Shown: positions 7,679 to 14,986, counted from the stretch's first letter. The stretch is DNA of 21,037 nt from Clostridiales bacterium (GCA_003343815.1 QAKL01000113.1:1-21037); one strand, 5' to 3'. Notes: a model not told the origin generated them from the sequence alone. Translations and numbers: made by a program.

Positions 7679-8475
7679 AAATGAAACTGGGTTTCATCGG
7701 CGCAGGGATGATGGCTTCTGCTTTAGCTCATGGTGTCTGCAAAAACAATTTGCTTAATGGCGCAGATATTATGATGTATGATGTGAATGCGGATAAATTG
7801 ACAAAACTGCAGGCAGAGGTGGGCATCGTCCCGGCAAAAAGCGCCGAGGAAGTATTCCAAAACTGCGCAAGCGTGATTATCGCCGTTAAACCGCAGCATT
7901 TAGCAACGGTGGGCTATAGTGCGGGCGAAAATAAACCGTTAATCATTTCGATTATGGCGGGGGTAACGATTCAGGCGCTGGAGGAGAAATTTGCCGCATC
8001 GCCAATCGTGCGCGTTATGCCGAACAATCCCGCGCAAATCGGTGAGGCGATGAGTGCTTATTGTATAAATGAGGCAGTCACGGCGCAGGATAAAAAATGG
8101 GTTGAGGAAATTTTAGCGGCAGTAGGCGAGACGGCGTTTGTAAATGAAACGCAAATGGACGCAGTCTGCGGCTTGTCAGGCTCGGCACCGGCGTTTATGT
8201 ACGCGGTGATTGAGGCTTTGGCCGACGGCGGCGTCATGATGGGACTTTCCCGCGATATCGCTTACAAATTAGCGGCGCAGACGATGAAAGGCTCAGCCGA
8301 GATGGCTTTAAAAACCGGCAAGCATCCGGGAGAGTTAAAAGATATGGTGACATCGCCGGGAGGTACGACGATTAAAGGCTTGTATGCCTTGGAAAAAATG
8401 GGGCTTCGGGCGGCGTTGATGAGCGCAGTTGAGGAAGCGACCTTGCAGTCGAAAAAACTGGGGGAGATGAAATAA
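7675..8475 (+). CDS. proC: Pyrroline-5-carboxylate reductase
   Basis: ProC reduces 1-pyrroline-5-carboxylate to L-proline with NAD(P)H, the last step of proline synthesis, in the cytoplasm. The 266-residue protein has an N-terminal Rossmann fold with GFIGAGMMASAL (about 5-16) and the family AVKPQ motif near residue 73. Its C-terminal helical dimer domain carries the signature from GSAPAF through ALADGG to HPGELKDMVTSPGGTT. The GTG start overlaps the sepF stop and is six bases after a GGGGTGAT ribosome site; the ATG two codons later is the alternative. Its place between sepF and yggT is a common arrangement in Firmicutes and may reflect shared expression rather than shared function. Confidence 0.95.
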   Translation: MKMKLGFIGAGMMASALAHGVCKNNLLNGADIMMYDVNADKLTKLQAEVGIVPAKSAEEVFQNCASVIIAVKPQHLATVGYSAGENKPLIISIMAGVTIQALEEKFAASPIVRVMPNNPAQIGEAMSAYCINEAVTAQDKKWVEEILAAVGETAFVNETQMDAVCGLSGSAPAFMYAVIEALADGGVMMGLSRDIAYKLAAQTMKGSAEMALKTGKHPGELKDMVTSPGGTTIKGLYALEKMGLRAALMSAVEEATLQSKKLGEMK

Positions 8476-8477
8476 AT

Positions 8478-8753
8478 TTGGTTGGTTTTTTGTATGAATG
8501 TGTCAATTTCGGCATCGAGGTCATGGTTTGGATGATCATTATTCGGGTCTTTTTATCGTATATTCCGCATGATCCGTCCAAGGGATTGTGGAGTTTCATC
8601 TACAGCCTGACCGATCCGTTATTTAATATCGCAGGCAAAGTTCTGCCGATGTCTTTGCGCGTGCCGCTGGACTGGTCACCGATGGTAGCGCTTTTGGTGC
8701 TGCAATTTTTGATTCGCCCGATTTTGCTCAAGCTTGTTTTGCTGTTGGCATAA
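8478..8753 (+). CDS. yggT: YggT family membrane protein
   Basis: This 91-residue protein has two hydrophobic segments (about 8-30 and 66-90) around a short loop holding the YggT signature, seen here as SLTDPLFNIAGKVLP. In B. subtilis the equivalent YlmG lies between sepF and ylmH and is linked to septum and envelope organisation. The start is TTG at 8478, with a clear GGGGAGATGA site (8461-8470) seven bases upstream, located inside the end of proC. The gene follows proC by two bases and precedes ylmH by 14, consistent with one transcript. Confidence 0.92.
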   Translation: MVGFLYECVNFGIEVMVWMIIIRVFLSYIPHDPSKGLWSFIYSLTDPLFNIAGKVLPMSLRVPLDWSPMVALLVLQFLIRPILLKLVLLLA

Positions 8754-8767
8754 GTAAGGAGAAAAAA

Positions 8768-9526
8768 ATGACGGAGCAGGAAGATAAGCTTTTTTTGCGG
8801 CGTTTGGAGGAGGCCATTAAGCGCACGGACACGCGCGGCGAAATAAGCGCCAGCGATTTCTGGGATACGCATAGGCAAAGTATCGCGCAGGAGAGATTGA
8901 AAAATGCGGGTATGCCGTATTTTTTCTTCGGCGGTTTTGCCGAGGCAGAAAGGAGACGCTTGGTGCTTTATCCTGATTATCTGGAGCCGCTTGAAAGTTA
9001 TGCGGAAATCGCAGCGCTTGATTTAACGGGCAATTTTAAATATACTCAAGTAAGCCACCGCGACTATCTGGGAGCGCTTTTATCACTTGGGATCAAGCGG
9101 GAAAAATTCGGCGATATTTTGGTGCGCGAGGACGGCGCGTATATCTTTGTCGCAGCGGAGATCGCCTCTTATGTGCTGAATAATCTGCCTAAGGTCAAAG
9201 GCGTGAGCCTAAAGACGGCGGAGGTAGCGCTTGAGAAAGTGATTGTCCCCGCTGGCGATAAAAAAGAGCTGGAATTAACATGCGCTTCATTACGCGCCGA
9301 TGTAGTAGCAGCGCAGGGGTTCAATCTCTCGCGTTCGCAGTGCGCGGAATTATTGCGCGCGCATAAAATACAGCTCAATCACTGCGAACTCACAGATGGA
9401 GATACGCGTGTAAACGAGGGCGATGTGCTTTCGGTGCGGGGCAAAGGGCGATTAAAAATCGCGGAGATCGGCGGTAATACCAAAAAAGGCAAGATAAAAA
9501 TAAAGTTTGTCAAATACGGAGGGTGA
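8768..9526 (+). CDS. ylmH: YlmH/YggT-cluster S4-domain RNA-binding protein
   Basis: YlmH carries an S4 RNA-binding domain and belongs to the group of S4 proteins that act in translation and ribosome quality control; in Firmicutes its gene sits just before divIVA. The 252-residue protein has the YlmH N-terminal region (about 20-95, including FFFGGFAEAERRR), a central domain containing YLGALLSLGIKREKFGDILV, and a C-terminal S4 domain (about 178-240) beginning near FNLSRSQCAELL and ending in the SVRGKGRLKI strand. AAGGAG lies upstream of the ATG. Its stop codon lies between the ribosome site and the ATG of divIVA. Confidence 0.9.
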   Translation: MTEQEDKLFLRRLEEAIKRTDTRGEISASDFWDTHRQSIAQERLKNAGMPYFFFGGFAEAERRRLVLYPDYLEPLESYAEIAALDLTGNFKYTQVSHRDYLGALLSLGIKREKFGDILVREDGAYIFVAAEIASYVLNNLPKVKGVSLKTAEVALEKVIVPAGDKKELELTCASLRADVVAAQGFNLSRSQCAELLRAHKIQLNHCELTDGDTRVNEGDVLSVRGKGRLKIAEIGGNTKKGKIKIKFVKYGG

Positions 9527-9530
9527 TTTT

Positions 9531-10103
9531 ATGCTGAAACCGATGGATATTCATAATAAAGAGTTTAAAAAAGCCGTGCGCGGCTATGATATGACTGAGG
9601 TCGACGAGTTTTTGGACGAAATTATCGTGGATTATGAGCAGATGCAGCGTGAGCTGGATAATCTGCGCGGTCAAATTTCCTCCTACGGTGATAATTTGAC
9701 TGCTTACAAAGAGCGGGAAACCACGCTGAACAATACGATGATTGCTGCCCAGACTTTTGCCGATAATCTGCGCAAGGAAGCTCAGACACAGGCGCAAATG
9801 ACGATAAGCGACGCGCAAAATCAGGCGCGCAGCATTTTGGCAGAAGCAGAAAATCGCATCAACGCTTTGAAAGACAGCTATGCTTTTTTGGTAGGCAAGT
9901 ATGAGGAGACCAAGAGTAATTTGACGGCTTATTTGAAGGCGCAGACGGAAATGGTCGAGGAATATGACGCAGATTTGCTTTCAACAGAGGATTTTATGAA
10001 TTTGATCAATAATCCTCCTGCCGCCTCCGAAGAATCGGAGGAAACCAAAATTAATGATAAAATCAAGGAATTAATGGATTCGAAAATTTATAAAACACGA
10101 TAA
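9531..10103 (+). CDS. divIVA: DivIVA-family cell division/polarity protein
   Basis: DivIVA binds negatively curved membrane at poles and septa and recruits division or polar partners. The 190-residue protein begins with the conserved lipid-binding segment LKPMDIHNKEFKKAVRGYD (residues 2-20) and DEFLDEI, followed by a long Gln/Ala/Glu-rich coiled coil (about 25-150) and an acidic tail. I chose the ATG at 9531 because GGAGGG (9518-9523) is seven bases upstream; the in-frame TTG at 9507 would place this site inside the gene. It ends the division cluster and is followed at once by a strong terminator. Confidence 0.95.
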   Translation: MLKPMDIHNKEFKKAVRGYDMTEVDEFLDEIIVDYEQMQRELDNLRGQISSYGDNLTAYKERETTLNNTMIAAQTFADNLRKEAQTQAQMTISDAQNQARSILAEAENRINALKDSYAFLVGKYEETKSNLTAYLKAQTEMVEEYDADLLSTEDFMNLINNPPAASEESEETKINDKIKELMDSKIYKTR

Positions 10104-10105
10104 TT

Positions 10106-10131
10106 AAAAGCGTCCGCACAGACGCTTTTTT
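10106..10131 (+). terminator. Intrinsic terminator of the division cluster
   Basis: AAAAGCGTC (10106-10114) pairs with GACGCTTTT from 10121 around a six-base loop, and the stem runs into a T-tract ending at 10131. It begins three bases after the divIVA stop and lies only 14 bases before the next gene. Confidence 0.88.
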
Positions 10132-10145
10132 GAGCAGGTGAAAAA

Positions 10146-11378
10146 ATGTACGATTTTGTATTTGCCGATAATGACGGTAACGGCTATATAGACGAAAATT
10201 ATCGCGCACTGGGGCGATTGGGCGAGAGCTTTGTCGAGATTAACCCTGATGAAATGATTCCTTTGCCTCAAGGAGCATCGCTAACAATGATCCCCAATCG
10301 CGCGGCGGTAGTCATGAACAAAAAAGGTCAATTTACCATTTATCCGCATGAGGGCTGGGTGATGGGCGCGCTTTTGCCGCAGGGCTATACGCGCACGCTT
10401 TTACCGGCGTTTATCAATGATAAAAAGGCGCCGCTTTTGCCGTTATTCGGCTATGCGGCGGTGTGCGCAATGGACGGCGAATTTTATGTCGCGGCGGTGG
10501 CGACCGATGAGGACGATCATTGGAACCCCAAGCATTTTTCCACACCTGAATTGCCGCATTTGGTGCAGAAATTAAAGGATAAAATGCCCAATAACCGCTT
10601 GATCGAGCATCTGGGGCACTGCGCGCTTACTTACGGCTGCTTTACGGCGCAGAATATTTTTTATCATCGCTGGGAGGGGGGGATCCCCATTTCTCCGGTA
10701 TGTAATGCCAACTGCCTCGGCTGCATTTCCTTACAGCCGAGCGAATGCTGCCCCTCGCCGCAGGAGAGGATCAAGTTTAAGCCGACGGTGGAGGAAGTAG
10801 CAGAATTGATGAATTATCATTTGAGCAAAGAGGACGCGATCATCAGTTTCGGGCAGGGATGCGAGGGTGAGCCGTCTTTGCAGGCAGAAACGGCGGCAGA
10901 GGCGATCAGACGGGTGCGTGCGGAAAATAAACGCGGCACGATTAACATGAATACCAACGCCGGGTATACCGCAGGGATCAAAATGCTCTCTGAGGCGGGG
11001 ATTGACTCAATCCGCGTCAGCTTAAACAGCGCAACGGAGGAGGTTTACCGTGGGTACTACCGCGCGGGAGGCTATAAGTTAAGAGATGTGAAAAACTCGT
11101 TAAAAATCGCGGCGCAAAACGGTGTTTATACTTACCTCAATTTGCTGTACTACCCGGGATTAAACGATAAAGAGGGCGAAATCGAGGCACTATTAGACTT
11201 GGTGCGCGAGTGTGACGTGAAAGCGATCCAGGTGCGCAATTTAAACATCGACCCGGAAATGATGACTCCTTTGATAAACACGGCAGAGGGCGAGGCGTAC
11301 GGAACCTTGGCTTTTTTAGAAATTTTGCACGAGGAGCTGCCTGAGGTTGCCATAGGCAATTATACCAAAGCGCTTTAA
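10146..11378 (+). CDS. Radical SAM protein of unknown function
   Basis: The 410-residue protein carries a radical SAM cluster motif CxxxCxxC (C186, C190, C193, seen as CNANCLGC), which would bind a [4Fe-4S] cluster and S-adenosylmethionine for radical chemistry. The GEP motif follows as GQGCEGEPSLQ, and later barrel strands read NMNTNAGYT and IRVSLNSA. The first 170 residues form a separate domain that I do not recognise; it contains MIPNRAAVVMNKKGQ and further cysteines. A CC pair (201-202) sits soon after the cluster motif and could be extra ligands. AGCAGGTGA lies before the ATG. The gene starts 14 bases after a terminator, so it depends on readthrough or on a promoter inside divIVA. A 64-residue protein follows 17 bases later. 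The superfamily is certain; the substrate is unknown. Confidence 0.88.
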   Translation: MYDFVFADNDGNGYIDENYRALGRLGESFVEINPDEMIPLPQGASLTMIPNRAAVVMNKKGQFTIYPHEGWVMGALLPQGYTRTLLPAFINDKKAPLLPLFGYAAVCAMDGEFYVAAVATDEDDHWNPKHFSTPELPHLVQKLKDKMPNNRLIEHLGHCALTYGCFTAQNIFYHRWEGGIPISPVCNANCLGCISLQPSECCPSPQERIKFKPTVEEVAELMNYHLSKEDAIISFGQGCEGEPSLQAETAAEAIRRVRAENKRGTINMNTNAGYTAGIKMLSEAGIDSIRVSLNSATEEVYRGYYRAGGYKLRDVKNSLKIAAQNGVYTYLNLLYYPGLNDKEGEIEALLDLVRECDVKAIQVRNLNIDPEMMTPLINTAEGEAYGTLAFLEILHEELPEVAIGNYTKAL

Positions 11379-11395
11379 AGAGGAAAGGTGATAAA

Positions 11396-11590
11396 ATGCA
11401 GAAAGAATTAACCACGGATGAGATGTATTTGCTCCGCATGTATGCGGCAGAAACGGTCGAAGATTTGCTGGAGATGTTGGAGACGGCGCGCAAATTTGCC
11501 TCTGACAGCATTACGACCGACGCGGTGAGCGCGCTGATGATGAAAGCTGCGTATTTAACGGATGAAGAACTAAAGGCATTGCAGAATTAA
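11396..11590 (+). CDS. Small helical protein of unknown function
   Basis: The 64-residue product has no recognised domain. It is predicted to be mostly helical and acidic (MQKELTTDEMYLLRMYA at the start, DEELKALQN at the end) with no cysteine, signal peptide or membrane segment. AAAGGTG lies about seven bases before the ATG, and the gap of 17 bases from the radical SAM gene suggests cotranscription. It could be a partner, a small regulator, or a substrate of the radical SAM enzyme; nothing in the sequence decides this. The good ribosome site and position argue that it is a real gene. Confidence 0.7.
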   Translation: MQKELTTDEMYLLRMYAAETVEDLLEMLETARKFASDSITTDAVSALMMKAAYLTDEELKALQN

Positions 11591-11631
11591 TATAGATAAT
11601 TTTTTATAATGGATTTTCTCTGCGATACCTC

Positions 11632-11660
11632 TTGCAGGGCAGGAAAAATTATGCTATAAT
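11632..11660 (+). promoter_or_regulatory. Promoter for the lysine riboswitch and ABC importer
   Basis: TTGCAG (11632-11637) and a perfect TATAAT (11655-11660) are separated by 17 bases, with TGC directly before the -10 (extended -10). Transcription would begin near 11667, just before the riboswitch. Confidence 0.75.
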
Positions 11661-11676
11661 CGAACAAAATTAATGA

Positions 11677-11830
11677 GGTAGAGGTGCGAAGCTGAAGAGT
11701 AAGCGGGGATAAGGACAAGCCTCCTTCCGCAAAAAGGCAGATTCGCCGAAATATCAAATAAGGCTTTGATTATTTGATGTTGGGATGCAGGATAATATTT
11801 TGCATACTGTCACATTTGTGGAGAGCTGCC
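11677..11830 (+). ncRNA. Lysine riboswitch (L box) aptamer
   Basis: The order and spacing of conserved blocks match the lysine riboswitch: AGAGGTGCGAAG then AAGAGTA (11680-11701), GCCGAA (about 11745), a stem with the ATCAAATAA/TTATTTGAT arms, TGTTGGGATG, ACTGTCA (about 11807) and GTGGAGAGCTGCC (to 11830). P1 is formed by GGTAG (11677-11681) with CTGCC (11826-11830). It is placed between a promoter and a terminator ahead of an amino acid importer. In the known class, lysine binding favours termination, so the importer should be made when lysine is scarce. Confidence 0.92.
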
Positions 11831-11862
11831 GGAACTTAAAAGCGATTCATTTTAGTCGAATT

Positions 11863-11896
11863 AAGCCTGTGCATTCTCATTGCAGAGGCTTTTTTT
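11863..11896 (+). terminator. Riboswitch-controlled intrinsic terminator
   Basis: AAGCCTGTGCA (11863-11873) pairs with TGCAGAGGCTT (11881-11891), 11 bp with one central G-G mismatch and a seven-base loop, followed by a T-run to 11896. An alternative hairpin at 11831-11867 (GGAACTTAA with TTAAGCC, plus an inner five-pair stem) uses the same bases 11863-11867 and is the likely antiterminator. With the aptamer, this fills the 354-base gap between genes. Confidence 0.88.
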
Positions 11897-11944
11897 GTAT
11901 AAATTTTGCAAAGGAATTGCATAAAAACGAAGGGAAGAGACAAA

Positions 11945-12784
11945 ATGAAAAAAATTACTGCTTTAATTTTGAGCTTGATGCTCATGTTCTCCTTGACTGC
12001 TTGCGGTGGCAATGACACTGCCAACAACGATGAGAAAGTATTGCGCGTCGCGATGGAGTGCGGCTATGCTCCGTATAACTGGACCCAAAGCACCGACGCT
12101 AACGGCGCTGTGCAAATCGCCGACAGCAAAGACTACGCTTACGGTTATGATGTTATGATGGCGAAAAAAATCGCTGACGAATTAGGTTATGAATTGCAGA
12201 TTGTAAAATTAGACTGGGAATCTTTGATCCCGGCTGTTCAATCCGGTGACGTTGACTGTGTTATCGCCGGTCAGTCCATTACTTCCGAGCGTTTAGAGGA
12301 AGTTGATTTCACCGAGCCGTACTATTATGCTTCTATCGTTACTTTGACCAAACAAGACAGCCCGTATGCTAATGCTAAAGGTGTTCAGGATTTAGCAAAC
12401 GGCACCTGCACTTCGCAGTTGAACACTGTTTGGTATGATGTCTGCCTGCCGCAGATCCCCGGCGCTAACATCCAGACTGCTCAGGAAAGCGCTCCGGCAA
12501 TGTTAGTTGCTTTGGAAAGCGGCGCTGTGGATTACGTTGTAACAGACATGCCGACCGCTATGGCTGCTTGCGCTGCCTATGACGATATGGTATTGCTTGA
12601 TTTCTCCGACAGCGACGATAATTTCCAAGTATCCGACGAAGAGATCAATATCGGTATCTCCCTGAAAAAAGGCAACACCGAGCTGAAAGACGCTATTGAC
12701 GGTGTTTTGGCTACGATGACTACAGAAGATTATGAGCAGATGATGCAGGAAGCTATCAGCGTCCAGCCGATCACTCAAGAATAA
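11945..12784 (+). CDS. Polar amino acid ABC importer, substrate-binding lipoprotein (probably lysine)
   Basis: The 279-residue protein is the extracytoplasmic binding subunit of a family 3 amino acid importer. It has a lipoprotein signal ending in the lipobox LTAC (Cys about residue 20), then the two-lobed fold beginning LRVAMECGYAPY, with GYDVMMAKKIADELG, VDCVIAGQSITSERLEEVDFTEPYY (in two motifs) and the return segment around VDYVVTDMPTA. The ATG at 11945 is chosen because it follows GGGAAGAG and begins the signal peptide; upstream in-frame codons fall inside the leader. The family alone does not reveal the ligand, but the lysine riboswitch immediately upstream makes lysine the best inference. 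A permease and an ATPase follow in order. Confidence 0.93.
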   Translation: MKKITALILSLMLMFSLTACGGNDTANNDEKVLRVAMECGYAPYNWTQSTDANGAVQIADSKDYAYGYDVMMAKKIADELGYELQIVKLDWESLIPAVQSGDVDCVIAGQSITSERLEEVDFTEPYYYASIVTLTKQDSPYANAKGVQDLANGTCTSQLNTVWYDVCLPQIPGANIQTAQESAPAMLVALESGAVDYVVTDMPTAMAACAAYDDMVLLDFSDSDDNFQVSDEEINIGISLKKGNTELKDAIDGVLATMTTEDYEQMMQEAISVQPITQE

Positions 12785-12802
12785 TTTTAAAGGGGAATAA
12801 AA

Positions 12803-13588
12803 ATGTCTAAATTTATTGCCGACGTAGTACAATGCTGGAGTCAATACGGCAGTTCCTATATAGCTGGTGCGGGCAGGACGCTGGCGATCTCCTTGGTAGG
12901 TACCATTATCGGTTGTATTATCGGTTTTGTCGTCGGCATAGTGCAGACGATTCCGCTTAGTAATAATGATTCCGCGCTGAAAAAAGGCATCGTAAAAGTA
13001 ATCAAGGCGATTATGCGTATTTATGTCGAGGTTTTCCGCGGCACGCCGATGATTGTCCAAGCGGTATTTATTTATTACGGTGCCAGAATGATGTTTGATA
13101 TCCAAATGACTATGTGGACTTCGGCGTTCTTTATCGTTTCGATTAATACCGGTGCGTATATGGCAGAAACAGTCCGCGGCGGTATTAATTCGATCGATCC
13201 GGGGCAGACTGAGGGTGCCAAGGCTATCGGTATGACTCATGTGCAGACGATGATGAGTGTCATTTTGCCGCAGGCTTTTCGCAATATTATCCCGCAGATC
13301 GGCAACAATTTCATTATCAATATTAAAGATACGTCTGTTTTGTCGATTATCGGCGTTACCGATTTGTTCTTCGTGCACAAAAGCGTTGCCGGTGCGTTAT
13401 ATAAATATTTCGCCTCCGCATCGATCGTCATGGTGATTTATTTGATTATGACTGTCATCGCGTCGCAATTATTGCGTTTGCTCGAAAACAAATTAGAGGG
13501 TGATGCGTCCTTTGATCTGGCGACGACCGATACATTGGCGTTAACCAGCGGGATGCTTAATTATAACGATAAAAAGCAAAAGAGATAG
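12803..13588 (+). CDS. Polar amino acid ABC importer, permease subunit (probably lysine)
   Basis: This 261-residue protein is a HisM/GlnP-type permease with about five or six membrane segments. It carries the family motif VEVFRGTPMIVQ (about 75-86) and the EAA loop that contacts the ATPase, EGAKAIGM...ILPQAFRNIIPQ (about 137-164). Its N-terminal region before the first helix is short and periplasmic. The only permease gene in the unit, it presumably acts as a homodimer. It begins 18 bases after the binding protein and ends 11 bases before the ATPase gene. The C-terminal tail of about 40 residues past the last helix is polar and a little longer than usual. Confidence 0.93.
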   Translation: MSKFIADVVQCWSQYGSSYIAGAGRTLAISLVGTIIGCIIGFVVGIVQTIPLSNNDSALKKGIVKVIKAIMRIYVEVFRGTPMIVQAVFIYYGARMMFDIQMTMWTSAFFIVSINTGAYMAETVRGGINSIDPGQTEGAKAIGMTHVQTMMSVILPQAFRNIIPQIGNNFIINIKDTSVLSIIGVTDLFFVHKSVAGALYKYFASASIVMVIYLIMTVIASQLLRLLENKLEGDASFDLATTDTLALTSGMLNYNDKKQKR

Positions 13589-13599
13589 GAGGCGGCATC

Positions 13600-14340
13600 G
13601 TGGAGGATTTAATCGTAAAAGTAGAGCATTTGAGCAAAAACTTTGGCAACAACAAAGTTTTGCACGATATTGATTTCAAGGTGCACAAAGGCGATGTCAT
13701 CAGCATCATCGGTGCCTCCGGCAGCGGCAAATCCACGCTTTTACGCTGCATCAATCTTTTGGAAACACCCAGCGGCGGCGATGTGCTGTACCATGGAAAA
13801 AATATTATGGACAAAGATTTTGATTTGGCGCAGTACCGCGCCAAAGTCGGCATGGTTTTCCAGAGTTTTAATTTGTTCAATAATATGACCGTTTTGGAAA
13901 ACTGCGTCGTCGGTCAGCGCAAAGTGCTGAAAAAAAATCAAGCGGACTCTGAGGAGTTGGCGAAGTATTATTTGGAGAAAGTCGGCATGGCGGCGTATAT
14001 TAACGCAAAACCGCGTCAAATTTCCGGTGGACAAAAGCAGAGAGTGGCGATCGCCAGAGCGCTCGCTATGGAGCCGGAGGTATTATTGTTTGACGAGCCC
14101 ACATCCGCTTTGGATCCCCAGATGGTCGGCGAGGTATTGGAAGTCATGCGTACTTTGGCTGATGAGGGCTTGACGATGCTCATCGTCACTCACGAAATGG
14201 CGTTTGCCCGCGATGTCTCCAGCCGCGTGATTTTTATGAAAGACGGACTGGTCTGCGAAGAGGGCGCACCTCAAGTGATTTTCAATAATCCGACAAAGCC
14301 GGAAACGCGCGAATTTTTGAGCCGTTTCATGGCGCAGTAA
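13600..14340 (+). CDS. Polar amino acid ABC importer, ATP-binding subunit (probably lysine)
   Basis: This 246-residue ATPase drives the importer. It has Walker A GASGSGKST (38-46), the Q-loop glutamine in VFQSFNLF (Q88), the signature ISGGQKQRVA (141-150), Walker B VLLFDEP (161-167) with its catalytic glutamate, the D-loop SALD and the H-loop VTHE (His 198). All catalytic residues are present and the length is typical of GlnQ/HisP proteins (about 240). The start is GTG at 13600, seven bases after AGGAGG (13587-13592). The gene completes the importer and is followed by a hairpin. No separate transporter regulator is encoded nearby, consistent with control at the riboswitch. Confidence 0.95.
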   Translation: MEDLIVKVEHLSKNFGNNKVLHDIDFKVHKGDVISIIGASGSGKSTLLRCINLLETPSGGDVLYHGKNIMDKDFDLAQYRAKVGMVFQSFNLFNNMTVLENCVVGQRKVLKKNQADSEELAKYYLEKVGMAAYINAKPRQISGGQKQRVAIARALAMEPEVLLFDEPTSALDPQMVGEVLEVMRTLADEGLTMLIVTHEMAFARDVSSRVIFMKDGLVCEEGAPQVIFNNPTKPETREFLSRFMAQ

Positions 14341-14349
14341 CGAAATATT

Positions 14350-14379
14350 TAAGCGGTGCGGCCGAGGCTGTGCCGCTTA
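14350..14379 (+). terminator. Hairpin after the ABC importer
   Basis: A 13-bp stem (14350-14362 with 14367-14379, including three G-T pairs) has a CGAG loop and is followed by the weak T-rich ATTTAAT. It probably ends the importer transcript. Confidence 0.7.
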
Positions 14380-14438
14380 TTTAATGATAAAAAATGCAGA
14401 AAATGGCTAAAATATAGCTTCCACAAACAAACTTTATG

Positions 14439-14467
14439 TTGACAAATCAATTCAAATGTGGTAGAGT
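14439..14467 (+). promoter_or_regulatory. Promoter for rpmG-secE-nusG
   Basis: A consensus TTGACA (14439-14444) is followed after 17 bases by TAGAGT (14462-14467, four of six matches), with TGG directly before it as an extended -10. Transcription would start near 14474, giving an 86-base leader to rpmG. Confidence 0.75.
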
Positions 14468-14491
14468 ATATAGGTGCGAAAATATAGACAG

Positions 14492-14517
14492 AAAGATGCC
14501 GCTTGCGGCTGCTTTTT
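14492..14517 (+). promoter_or_regulatory. Terminator-like hairpin in the rpmG leader
   Basis: GCCG-CTTG-CGGC (14498-14509) forms a small stem; AAAG (14492-14495) can also pair with CTTT (14512-14515) across a two-by-two internal loop, and a run of five T ends at 14517. It lies between the promoter and rpmG and could be an attenuator, but the stem is short and no family is recognised. Confidence 0.35.
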
Positions 14518-14559
14518 AGTTATGGCCAGTTACAGAATTTTATTGGGAGGTGCCGTATC

Positions 14560-14709
14560 ATGCGAGTAGGAGTGACTTTAGCTTGTTCGGAGTGCAAACG
14601 CCGTAATTACACTACTAATAAGAACAAAAAGAATAACCCTGACAGAATCGAGCTGAACAAATATTGCCCATTCTGCAAAAAACATACTTTGCACAAAGAA
14701 ACTAAATAA
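14560..14709 (+). CDS. rpmG: 50S ribosomal protein L33
   Basis: The 49-residue protein is L33 of the large subunit. Four cysteines in two pairs (C9/C12 and C36/C39, seen as CSEC and CPFC) mark it as the zinc-binding form. ATG at 14560 is preceded by GGGAGGTG about nine bases upstream; starts further upstream lie in the leader hairpin. Position ahead of secE and nusG is the standard Firmicute order. I see no tRNA-Trp gene between rpmG and secE, where some relatives carry one. Confidence 0.96.
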   Translation: MRVGVTLACSECKRRNYTTNKNKKNNPDRIELNKYCPFCKKHTLHKETK

Positions 14710-14722
14710 AGGTGGATGAGCC

Positions 14723-14938
14723 ATGAGCGAAAAACAAGAAGAAAAGAAAGTTGGCTTTTTCCAAAGAACTAAAAGAAACCTCAAAATGTCCTTCAACGAG
14801 TTCAAGAAGGTACATTGGCCGACCAAAAAAGAATTGCTGACCTATACAGGCGTGGTTTTGCTTTCCGTAGCAGTAATTGCCTTGATGATTTGGGTAGTAG
14901 ATTCGGCTCTTGGTGCTCTTTTTGGATTGATTTTGTAG
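14723..14938 (+). CDS. secE: Preprotein translocase subunit SecE
   Basis: SecE stabilises SecY in the membrane protein-conducting channel. The 71-residue, single-helix form typical of Gram-positives is seen. It has a basic amphipathic N-terminus (FFQRTKRNLKMSFNEFKKV), the conserved HWPTKKELL segment just before the membrane, and one membrane helix (about 40-68). It starts 13 bases after the rpmG stop, with AAAGGTGG overlapping that stop. The gap to nusG holds a hairpin described separately. Confidence 0.96.
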   Translation: MSEKQEEKKVGFFQRTKRNLKMSFNEFKKVHWPTKKELLTYTGVVLLSVAVIALMIWVVDSALGALFGLIL

Positions 14939-14946
14939 ACTAACCG

Positions 14947-14977
14947 AAGGGAGGACGGGGTTTCGGTATTCGAATCC
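14947..14977 (+). promoter_or_regulatory. Distant ribosome site plus hairpin before nusG
   Basis: AAGGGAGG (14947-14954) is the only good ribosome-binding site before nusG, but it is 32 bases from the ATG. A hairpin (GGTTTCG 14959-14965 with CGAATCC 14971-14977, one T-T mismatch, loop GTATT) lies between them. Folding would reduce the effective distance to about 13 bases. An in-frame TGA at 14978-14980 rules out an earlier nusG start. Confidence 0.45.
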
Positions 14978-14986
14978 TGAAATTTT

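Noticed and set aside
11785..12015. 76-codon + strand frame overlapping the lysine riboswitch and importer start
   Set aside because: It runs through the aptamer and terminator and then out of frame across the lipoprotein signal, so it is not a gene.
12503..13378. Long open frame of 291 codons on the - strand across the ABC importer genes
   Set aside because: It lies opposite the conserved binding protein and permease, has a composition typical of an antisense shadow (His/Asp-rich), and has no recognisable domain.
14710..14722. Possible tRNA-Trp between rpmG and secE, as in some relatives
   Set aside because: Only 13 bases separate the genes, so no tRNA fits.
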